Source: an uncultured Clostridium sp. (lineage in GTDB: Bacteria > Bacillota > Clostridia > Clostridiales > Clostridiaceae). From it: a stretch of 23,679 bases of DNA. The translations under genes and the position numbers were made by a program. Below, piece by piece: positions 14,801 to 20,848 of this stretch. Location: the NCBI GenBank assembly GCA_900539375.1, contig UQBY01000036.1, forward strand, positions 1-23,679, read 5' to 3'. Each line of letters begins with the position of its first letter. Positions within the stretch are counted from its first letter, which is position 1. The notes beneath the pieces are model-generated. The model was not told the origin of the DNA. It saw only the letters and a program-made list of their open reading frames with translations, and ran no database searches.

Positions 14801-14861
14801 TTATTACTTTAACAAGTTATCTAAAGTCTTTAAAAATATATAATTTCTATAGAATTAAAAA
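14801..14861. repeat. Dispersed 60-bp repeat, copy A
   Basis: It aligns with 20721-20781 in the same orientation at roughly 80% identity, sharing TTAACAAGTTATCT and AAATATATAATT blocks. Each copy abuts the terminator that ends a minus-strand transcript. Function unknown. Confidence 0.6.
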
Positions 14862-14890
14862 AAACAGGAAGTATTTTAACTACCTGTTTT
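14861..14890. terminator. Terminator of the lrp-Cys-rich operon
   Basis: AAAACAGG pairs with CCTGTTTT around a partly paired interior. On the minus strand a run of eight T follows; + also has a T-run. It lies 12 nt past the stop of the 52-aa gene. Confidence 0.75.
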
Positions 14891-14902
14891 TTAACTTTTT
14901 AA

Positions 14903-15061
14903 TTATTCCAAATTATCCTCTTCTTTTGGTATTTCATCAAAAACTGGAACACATTCATCACAACCAGAATTAGGTCCACAGTCATCAAAAAAGTCTGGAA
15001 AACAATTTGATTCATTATTATTAGTAGTATTTATATCTATTTCAGTTAACTCAAATTTCAT
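14903..15061 (-). CDS. Small acidic Cys-rich protein
   Basis: A 52-codon gene. ATG at 15061 follows GAGGTGAG at ideal spacing, and the stop is 12 nt before a terminator. The protein is strongly acidic, with an Asn/Thr-rich first third, then four Cys within 20 residues (C-x8-C-x5-C-x2-C), then an acidic tail. It resembles no family I can name; a metal-binding or redox role, or a peptide precursor, would fit the composition. It lies 27 nt after the Lrp-type regulator gene on the same strand and is probably in its operon. Confidence 0.65.
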   Translation of the reverse strand: MKFELTEIDINTTNNNESNCFPDFFDDCGPNSGCDECVPVFDEIPKEEDNLE

Positions 15062-15088
15062 TATTACTCACCTCTAAAATATAACTTT

Positions 15089-15532
15089 TTATTCACATTC
15101 ACAAACCTTTATTCCTCTAGGTTCTACTGGAGTTGAGAAAACAATTTGAGTTTCAGTGTTTCCAAACTTTTGAAGTTGACCTATAAAAGCATCTAATTCA
15201 ACTGTTGTTTTATATGCTACCTTTATATGCATAGAATATTTTCCTGTTACACAGTTACATTCAATTACATTTGGGCACTCACTTATAAAAGGATAAAATG
15301 TAGGTTTTTCCTTTGGTGATATTTCTAAATTAATAAATGCTATTATATTATAACCTAATTTTAGTTGATCTACATTTGCCTTATATCCTGTTAATATTCC
15401 AGCCTTTTCAAGTCTTTCTATTCTTGAAGATACAGCAGGTGGTGATAAATATACCTCCTCTGCAAGATGCTTTAAAGGATATCTTGCATTTTCCTGTAAT
15501 AATGAAATTAATTTTAAATCTACTTTATCCAT
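15089..15532 (-). CDS. Lrp/AsnC family transcriptional regulator
   Basis: A 147-residue regulator. The N-terminal winged HTH (about 1-55) carries the family signature LKLISLLQENARYPLKHLAEEV followed by recognition helix SPPAVSSRIERLEKAGIL. A C-terminal RAM ligand-binding domain (about 63-140) has IAFINLEIS and the CVTGKYSMHIKV stretch with the conserved G. It ends in Cys-Glu-Cys-Glu. The start is ATG 15532 after AGGAG; a GTG nine bases upstream overlaps that site. Effectors are usually amino acids. It is divergent from a branched-chain aminotransferase, the likely target, and is followed by a small Cys-rich gene. Its leader has a strong hairpin with U-tract. Confidence 0.93.
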   Translation of the reverse strand: MDKVDLKLISLLQENARYPLKHLAEEVYLSPPAVSSRIERLEKAGILTGYKANVDQLKLGYNIIAFINLEISPKEKPTFYPFISECPNVIECNCVTGKYSMHIKVAYKTTVELDAFIGQLQKFGNTETQIVFSTPVEPRGIKVCECE

Positions 15533-15543
15533 AATAATCACTC

Positions 15544-15621
15544 CTACAAAACTTTCCTAAAAAAATAAAAGAGGCGTACTTTAATAGCTTTTGCCATTAA
15601 GTACGCCTCTTTGCGCTTCAT
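15544..15621 (-). CDS. Possible 25-aa leader peptide of the lrp-like gene
   Basis: An open frame begins ATG 15621, about 7 nt after the predicted start of transcription, and ends at a TAG whose bases merge into the AGGAG site of the regulator. The product is basic then hydrophobic (MKRKEAYLMAKAIKVRLFYF plus five more residues). It crosses the whole hairpin and U-tract. There is no ribosome binding site, so translation would be leaderless. It could be chance, since the stem imposes its own codons. Confidence 0.3.
   Translation of the reverse strand: MKRKEAYLMAKAIKVRLFYFFRKVL
15560..15610 (-). terminator. Leader hairpin with U-tract (attenuator candidate)
   Basis: On the minus strand AGAGGCGTACTTAAT (15610-15596) pairs with ATTAAAGTACGCCTCT (15585-15570) with one bulged base and a 10-nt loop, followed by TTTTATTTTTTT. 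It lies about 30-40 nt before the regulator ATG and within 20 nt of the predicted transcript start. The + strand lacks a T-run, so it is oriented against the regulator gene. Confidence 0.75.
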
Positions 15622-15634
15622 TTACTATACTTAT

Positions 15635-15663
15635 ATAATACAATTATATTTTAAATTTTACAA
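15635..15663 (-). promoter_or_regulatory. Candidate promoter of the lrp-like gene
   Basis: Minus-strand TTGTAA (15663-15658), 17-bp spacer, TATTAT (15640-15635). The spacer to the divergent aminotransferase promoter (about 200 bp) is T-rich and may hold Lrp-type sites, none of which is distinct. Confidence 0.5.
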
Positions 15664-15864
15664 TAGTTTTTAAAGAAATTTTTCACTCTTAAGTTAATTT
15701 TTTTTACTTAGCACTAGTATTTCTTTACTTATTTAAGTTTAAATTCCTTTTTAAGTTAATTTGTTTATTTTCTTCTTTATTATATTTACTTTTTATTTTT
15801 AATATATTTCACAATTTTTTTCTTAAATTGTTATTATTTTTTTAAATTTTATATAAGTTTATCT

Positions 15865-15892
15865 TTGCTATTCATAAAATAAGTGGTAAAAT
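15865..15892 (+). promoter_or_regulatory. Promoter of the branched-chain aminotransferase gene
   Basis: TTGCTA (15865-15870), 16-bp spacer, TAAAAT (15887-15892), giving a leader of about 35 nt to ATG 15935. Confidence 0.5.
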
Positions 15893-15934
15893 ATAAACAA
15901 AAGATTTTTATCAAATGTTTTAGGAGATGTTTTT

Positions 15935-16969
15935 ATGGAAAAGGAAAAGACAGAATTAAATTGGAGCGAGCTAGGTTTTAACTACATTAAAACAGACTAC
16001 CGTTATATATCTACATATAAAGATGGTAAGTGGGATGAAGGAAAACTAGTAACTGATAATATGCTACTTGTAAGTGAAGCATCTACTGCTTTCCATTATG
16101 GACAAGAATGTTTTGAAGGTTTAAAAGCTTACAGAACAAAAGATGGTAGTGTACAATTATTTAGACCAGATATGAATGCAAAGAGAATGAATTCTTCCTG
16201 TGAGAAATTATATATGCCTCAAATACCAGAAGAAAAATTTATAGATGCCTGCAAACAAGTTGTTAAGGCAAATGAAAGATTTATACCACCTTATGGAACT
16301 GGAGGAACTTTATACTTAAGACCATTTGTTATTGGTACTGGAGATAACATTGGTGTAGGTCCTGCACCTGAATACTTATTCTGTATATTTGCTATACCAG
16401 TTGGTGCATACTTTAAAGGTGGAATGAGCCCAGTTAACTTTACAATAGCTGATTGTGACAGAGCAGCACCTCTTGGAACAGGAAGACAAAAAGTTGGTGG
16501 AAACTATGCAGCTTCAATTAAGGCTCATGAAGAAGCTAAGAAAGCTGGATTTGCAGATTGTGTTTACCTAGACCCTGCAACTCACACTAAAATTGAAGAA
16601 GTTGGTTCTGCAAACTTCTTTGGTATAACTAAAGACAATAAGTTTGTTACTCCACTTTCACCATCAATTTTACCTTCAGTAACTAAATATTCTTTATTAG
16701 ACTTAGCTAGAGATTGTTTTGGAATGGAAGCTATAGAAGGAGATGTTCCAATAGATTCTTTAGACCAATTTGCTGAAGCTGGTGCTTGTGGTACTGCAGC
16801 AGTAATTTCTCCAATAGGTGGAATTATGTACAAAGGAAAACTTCATGTATTCTACAGCGAAACTGAAGTAGGCCCTGTAACTAAGAAGCTTTATGATAAA
16901 CTTACAGCTATTCAATTTGGTGATGATAAAGATTATCCAAAGAACTGGAATATAGTTAAAGTTCTATAA
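15935..16969 (+). CDS. ilvE: Branched-chain amino acid aminotransferase (class IV, type II)
   Basis: A PLP enzyme that interconverts Leu, Ile and Val with their 2-oxo acids, using glutamate/2-oxoglutarate. At 344 residues with the YISTYKDGKWDEG opening, FHYGQECFEGLKAYRT and LYLRPFVIGTG it belongs to the longer, eukaryote-like BCAT type. The PLP Lys is Lys186 in RQKVGGNYAAS; EEVGSANFF and GTAAVISPIG mark the cofactor phosphate and substrate loops. Start after TAGGAGATG. It is monocistronic, ended by a strong terminator and divergent from an Lrp/AsnC regulator, which suggests amino-acid-responsive control. Codon use includes more C-ending codons than most neighbours, consistent with higher expression. 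Confidence 0.95.
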   Translation: MEKEKTELNWSELGFNYIKTDYRYISTYKDGKWDEGKLVTDNMLLVSEASTAFHYGQECFEGLKAYRTKDGSVQLFRPDMNAKRMNSSCEKLYMPQIPEEKFIDACKQVVKANERFIPPYGTGGTLYLRPFVIGTGDNIGVGPAPEYLFCIFAIPVGAYFKGGMSPVNFTIADCDRAAPLGTGRQKVGGNYAASIKAHEEAKKAGFADCVYLDPATHTKIEEVGSANFFGITKDNKFVTPLSPSILPSVTKYSLLDLARDCFGMEAIEGDVPIDSLDQFAEAGACGTAAVISPIGGIMYKGKLHVFYSETEVGPVTKKLYDKLTAIQFGDDKDYPKNWNIVKVL

Positions 16970-16980
16970 TAAAAAATATA

Positions 16981-17022
16981 AAAAAGTTGTCCTATTCTTT
17001 TAAAGTTAGGACAACTTTTTTT
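16981..17022. terminator. Bidirectional terminator between ilvE and histidine kinase
   Basis: AAAAAGTTGTCCTA (16981-16994) pairs with TAGGACAACTTTTT (17007-17020), T-runs on both strands. It serves the convergent ilvE and sensor kinase transcripts. Confidence 0.9.
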
Positions 17023-17025
17023 CTT

Positions 17026-19026
17026 TTATAATATTGCTTTTTTAAAATCTAAAGCTTCTTCTTCTTTAACAAAATTATTATTTTTCTTAAACTTTAATAT
17101 AACTTTAAATAAATCTCCATCTACTTCTATTTTAAAATTTCCCTTTTGAACTTCTGTAAAACTTTTAGCAATTGCAAGCCCTAAGCCAGCCCCTTCTGTA
17201 TTTCTTGATTTATCACCTCTAACAAACCTTTCAGATATTTCCTCTGGATTAAAGTCTATTTCCTCTGCTGAAATATTTTTAAATACTATACTCACTTCTT
17301 CATTGTTTTCTTCAATTACTATATAAACTCTAGAACCTTTTAAGGAATATTTTAAAGCATTAATAATAAGATTTTCAAATATTCTATAAGTTTTTTCACT
17401 ATCTAAAGAAAGTATAATTTTTTCTTTTGGAAAGGTATTTTTAAATTTTAACCCTGACTCCTTTATTTTATCTTCTAATTCAAATTCTGTTTGCTTAATT
17501 AAAGCTACTATATCTATATCCATTAAATTAAGCTTTATATTGCCACTATTTGCTTTACTTACTTCAAATAAATCTTCAATTAAAGATTTTAACCTTTGAG
17601 CTTTTTTATCTATTGTATTTATATACTTATTTTGTTCCTCTTTAGTAATATTTTCCTGCTTTAAAAGGTCAACATAAGTTATTATAGAAGTTAAAGGAGT
17701 TTTTAAATCATGAGAAACATTTGAAATAAGTTCATTTTTCATATTTTGGCTTTTAACTTCTTCTGAAATAGCTTTTTTTAATCCTTCTTTAACCTTTATA
17801 AGTTTTTCTTTTAAACAGTTAAATGGTCTTAAATCCTTTGATACATCAATATTAATATTAAAGTTTCCCTCTGATAAAGATTTTGTATATTTAACTAATA
17901 AGTTATAGTTTTTTCTTATTTTAATAGCTACTATTAATAAAACTGTAAAGAAAATTATTGAATAAATTAAAACTCCTAATATTCCTAAAAAATAAGCAAA
18001 CAAAACTCCTAAAAAATTAACTATACCTATAATTAAAATTCCTCTATAAAAGCTTTTTTTAAGACTAATATCTTCTATTAATTTAAAATATTTTTCTTTA
18101 TTTTCTTTAAAATTTATTATTATCTCCTTTAAAAGAATTACAGCTAAAAATATACTTAAAAATAATATAAACCAAAAGATTAAATTAAAGGTATATACAA
18201 TAAAATTTGCTTTCTTATAAGACATTCCAAAATAATTTTTCACATCATAAATTAAACTATTATATAAAGTAGCCCTTATAAGTTTTTTAGATAAAATACT
18301 TTCTAAAGAAATAATTATGCTATAGATTAAAAGCTTTATTTTTATAGAAATATTATTAAATTTTCTTAAAACTATTGTGCTTTTTTCTATTTTATAAGGA
18401 ATTATTAAAGCTGATAAAGCTATTATCATAGAAAAAATTCCTACATAAACATATTCATTTACAAGGCTTTTAGGTAGTCCATAGGCTATTACAGTACTAC
18501 TTATATTAGAATAAGTAAGTTTTCCATTACTGTTAAATTGTGAATAGTTATCAATTTTAATTTGTTCAACTATTTCTTTAGTATTCTCTTCACTAGCTCC
18601 ATAAACATCTAAAACCTTCATATTACCACTAACATCATAGGAAAAAACAATATACCATTGATAATTTTGTTTTAATTCCTTTGTTGAATAACTTAAACTA
18701 TTATATTCTTTTTCACTTATTTCTTTTAAGTAATTATTATTTGCATTATTATATATTTTCCTATTTATTTTAAATACCACATAATCTAAACTGCTATACT
18801 TTCCTAAATTATTTTCACCTATTTGTAAGTTATTATATAAAATATCATTTTTCTTTATAACTCCTAAAAGATAATCATAATTTAAAAACTTATTTTTATT
18901 TACAGAAGAAGTATATTCTATATTTTTATAAAAACTCATCATTCCAACTGAACTACATATTATTATTCCAAAAATTAAAATTTTTATTAATATTTCTTTA
19001 TTAAAATTTTTCAATTTTGTAACCAA
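17026..19026 (-). CDS. Multi-pass sensor histidine kinase
   Basis: A 666-residue membrane kinase. Helix 1 (about 12-31) is followed by an extracellular domain of about 155 residues, then a block of five or more helices (190-370), a HAMP-like linker (around 375-420), HisKA with NVSHDLKTPLTS (His439), and HATPase with N box ENLIINALKYS and GAGLGLAI. This resembles VanS/YycG-type kinases that partner OmpR-family regulators. The first codon is probably TTG 19026, or a second in-frame TTG at 19014; both overlap the 3' end of the regulator gene, so translation is coupled to it and no clear independent ribosome binding site is visible. The stimulus is unknown; no transporter or resistance gene is adjacent. 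Confidence 0.88.
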   Translation of the reverse strand: MVTKLKNFNKEILIKILIFGIIICSSVGMMSFYKNIEYTSSVNKNKFLNYDYLLGVIKKNDILYNNLQIGENNLGKYSSLDYVVFKINRKIYNNANNNYLKEISEKEYNSLSYSTKELKQNYQWYIVFSYDVSGNMKVLDVYGASEENTKEIVEQIKIDNYSQFNSNGKLTYSNISSTVIAYGLPKSLVNEYVYVGIFSMIIALSALIIPYKIEKSTIVLRKFNNISIKIKLLIYSIIISLESILSKKLIRATLYNSLIYDVKNYFGMSYKKANFIVYTFNLIFWFILFLSIFLAVILLKEIIINFKENKEKYFKLIEDISLKKSFYRGILIIGIVNFLGVLFAYFLGILGVLIYSIIFFTVLLIVAIKIRKNYNLLVKYTKSLSEGNFNINIDVSKDLRPFNCLKEKLIKVKEGLKKAISEEVKSQNMKNELISNVSHDLKTPLTSIITYVDLLKQENITKEEQNKYINTIDKKAQRLKSLIEDLFEVSKANSGNIKLNLMDIDIVALIKQTEFELEDKIKESGLKFKNTFPKEKIILSLDSEKTYRIFENLIINALKYSLKGSRVYIVIEENNEEVSIVFKNISAEEIDFNPEEISERFVRGDKSRNTEGAGLGLAIAKSFTEVQKGNFKIEVDGDLFKVILKFKKNNNFVKEEEALDFKKAIL

Positions 19027-19702
19027 CGCCCCACACCACCTTTAAATAATTTGGCTTCTTAGGATTTACTTCTATTTTTTCTCTTATGTTTCTTATATGA
19101 ACCATAACTGTCTCACAATTTATTGCTTCCTCATTCCAAACCCTTTCATAAATCTCCTCAGAAGAAAATACTACTCCTGGATTTCTCATTAAAAGATATA
19201 ATATATTAAATTCTTTAGGAGTAAATCTAACAGCTTGTCCATCTACCATTACTTCTTTTTTATCAACATCAATTTCTAATCCTTTAAGAGTTATAACATT
19301 TTTCTTTTGAGCTCCTAATATTTTTAAATATTTTTCATATCTTCTAAGATGGGAATTTACCCTTGCTATAAGCTCCATAGGATTAAAAGGCTTTGTTATG
19401 TAATCATCTGCCCCTATATTAAGTCCTGTTATTTTATCTATTTCCTCAGACTTTGCAGATAACATTATTACTGGGAAATCATATCTTGTTCTTAAATTCA
19501 TAACCATAGTTATACCATCCATTTTAGGCATCATTATATCAACAATAGCTAAATGTATTGTTTCACTTTTTATAATTTCAAGGCCTTCATAACCATTTTT
19601 AGCTTTAAAAATCTTATATCCTTGATTTCTTAAGTAAATTTCAACAGCATCTTTAATTTCTTCATCATCTTCTACAATTAAAATATTATAAATAGTATTC
19701 AT
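19001..19702 (-). CDS. Response regulator, OmpR/VanR family
   Basis: A 233-residue regulator: receiver domain with EDDEE (11-15), phospho-acceptor Asp55 in IVDIMMPKMDG, LSAKS and TKPFNPMEL; winged-helix domain (about 130-230) with RFTPKEFNILYLL and the terminal VWGVGYKIEKF. Strong site GAGGGGAG before ATG. It overlaps the kinase gene by 26 nt and forms an operon with it. Targets are unknown. Confidence 0.92.
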   Translation of the reverse strand: MNTIYNILIVEDDEEIKDAVEIYLRNQGYKIFKAKNGYEGLEIIKSETIHLAIVDIMMPKMDGITMVMNLRTRYDFPVIMLSAKSEEIDKITGLNIGADDYITKPFNPMELIARVNSHLRRYEKYLKILGAQKKNVITLKGLEIDVDKKEVMVDGQAVRFTPKEFNILYLLMRNPGVVFSSEEIYERVWNEEAINCETVMVHIRNIREKIEVNPKKPNYLKVVWGVGYKIEKF

Positions 19703-19849
19703 ATCTTTTCTCCCCTCTTAGTATAAAAACATTTTCATTTAAATTATATCCCCCTTTCAAATATTATTCTACATTGAAAAACTTAAAAAACTTCTTAGAA
19801 ATTCTAAAGATTTTCTAAAGAACTTCTATTATTTTGTTTATATTCATTG

Positions 19850-19987
19850 TAAAGTTAATAATACTATTGTTATAAAACTTAAAGATAAAGATGTATTTAT
19901 AAATGGGAAAATCAAGAAGATACAGAAAGGTACTATAATATCCTTAAAAGTAAATTTAAATAAATTATGTAAAATATTATATTTTTA
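19850..19987 (+). pseudogene. Possible decayed stalk-domain (Cu amine oxidase N) fragment
   Basis: The region 19703-20112 has no intact gene. Within it the + frame ending in TAA at about 19985-19987 is open for some 80 codons upstream with no start codon or ribosome binding site. It contains IVIKLKDKDVFINGKIKKI, which has the rhythm of copper-amine-oxidase N-terminal stalk domains (I-x-L-x-x-x-D-x-x-V/F-x-V/I-N-G-K). Chance in AT-rich DNA is possible. Confidence 0.25.
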
Positions 19988-20010
19988 AATGTTAAACTTA
20001 TAAACAATCA

Positions 20011-20039
20011 AAGGGAACACTAAATTTTAGTGTTCCCTT
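20011..20039. terminator. Perfect hairpin downstream of the 168-aa gene
   Basis: AAGGGAACACTA (20011-20022) pairs perfectly with TAGTGTTCCCTT (20028-20039). T-runs are poor on both sides (TTTGATTGTTT on -, CGACATTTTTC on +). It most likely ends the minus-strand gene that stops at 20113; an operator role for so perfect a palindrome cannot be excluded. Confidence 0.5.
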
Positions 20040-20112
20040 CGACATTTTTCTATCTAACCCTACAAACAAGATTATTTTAATACTATAATGAAAATTTGTC
20101 AATACTTTTTGT

Positions 20113-20619
20113 TTAATATATTATATATTCTTCTGCATTAAAAAAAGCAGATTTACTATTAAAATTACTATTAGCTACAGATACTGCATTATCAAACATT
20201 TCTTGATTCCATTTTTTATTACTTCCAGACATAATATATTCTGAAAGTCTATCTTTTATACAGTTTTCAAAGGTATGTTGTACTATAACTTGATTTTCTT
20301 CATTAATTACATTAAATTTTATTTCATCATTAAGAAGAATATTTTTTATGTTTCTTTTATCTCTTTTATTACATCTATTAAACCATTGGCCATAAATAAG
20401 TCTATCATTTTTATTAAGCCTTACCATTACAAGAAGAACATCTATATAATAGTTTTTAAATATTATAGATTTAAATTCTGAATTATAAATATGTTTTAAT
20501 CTTTCAATATATCCTTTTTCTTCTTTAATATAAAAAATAGGTTCTATAGAAATTATATTTTTTAAATTTAATAAAAGCATATCTCCAGCTTTCATAGATT
20601 TTAATAGTTTTTCATCCAT
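20113..20619 (-). CDS. Hypothetical protein, 168 aa
   Basis: Not recognised. A soluble protein without signal peptide or membrane helix, of mixed alpha/beta character: a strand-rich first half (MLLLNLKNIISIEPIFYIKE, then a run ending VLLVMVRL) and a helical C-terminal third. ATG follows AAGGAAGGAA at somewhat long spacing, and the frame is followed by a strong hairpin, supporting a real monocistronic gene. Codons 9-13 (KAGDM) recur as DNA in the intergenic repeat upstream: a 15-bp exact match between 20580-20594 and 20738-20752. Confidence 0.65.
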   Translation of the reverse strand: MDEKLLKSMKAGDMLLLNLKNIISIEPIFYIKEEKGYIERLKHIYNSEFKSIIFKNYYIDVLLVMVRLNKNDRLIYGQWFNRCNKRDKRNIKNILLNDEIKFNVINEENQVIVQHTFENCIKDRLSEYIMSGSNKKWNQEMFDNAVSVANSNFNSKSAFFNAEEYIIY

Positions 20620-20720
20620 ATTTTTTATTCCTTCCTTCTTCTAAAGTTTCTTTTTGTAAAGATTATTTCTATATTTATAATATCATATTTATACCATTAT
20701 ATTCCACAAAAAAATCTTAA

Positions 20721-20781
20721 TTATTAAATTAACAAGTTATCTCCAGCTTTCAAAATATATAATTTTCTATATAATAAAAAG
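20721..20781. repeat. Dispersed 60-bp repeat, copy B
   Basis: Partner of 14801-14861, adjacent to the glycogen phosphorylase terminator. It also shares 15 identical bases (TATCTCCAGCTTTCA, 20738-20752) with the 5' coding end of the 168-aa gene (20580-20594), in the same orientation, which may reflect a partial duplication. The rest of 20620-20848 is AT-rich leader of that gene plus the terminator. Confidence 0.55.
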
Positions 20782-20836
20782 AAAAAAAGAGTAGCTCTTC
20801 TCTACTTTTTTTAGTAAAGAAAATGCTACTCTTTTT
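20782..20836. terminator. Terminator of the glycogen phosphorylase gene
   Basis: AAAAAGAGTAGC (20784-20795) pairs with GCTACTCTTTTT (20825-20836), with a second inner helix (CTCTACT/AGTAAAG, G-U allowed). Minus-strand T7 follows. It sits 13 nt past the phosphorylase stop. Confidence 0.85.
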
Positions 20837-20848
20837 GTTACTTGTATC

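Noticed and set aside
14779..14973. 64-codon open frame on + with hydrophobic residues
   Set aside because: Runs across the repeat, the terminator and the antisense of the 52-aa Cys-rich gene; no ribosome binding site.
15337..15534. 65-codon open frame on +
   Set aside because: Lies wholly antisense to the Lrp/AsnC gene, no start signals.
16582..16833. 83-codon open frame on -
   Set aside because: Antisense shadow inside the aminotransferase gene.
20275..20481. 68-codon open frame on +
   Set aside because: Antisense shadow of the 168-aa gene, with low-complexity Ile/Tyr/Phe/Lys composition.
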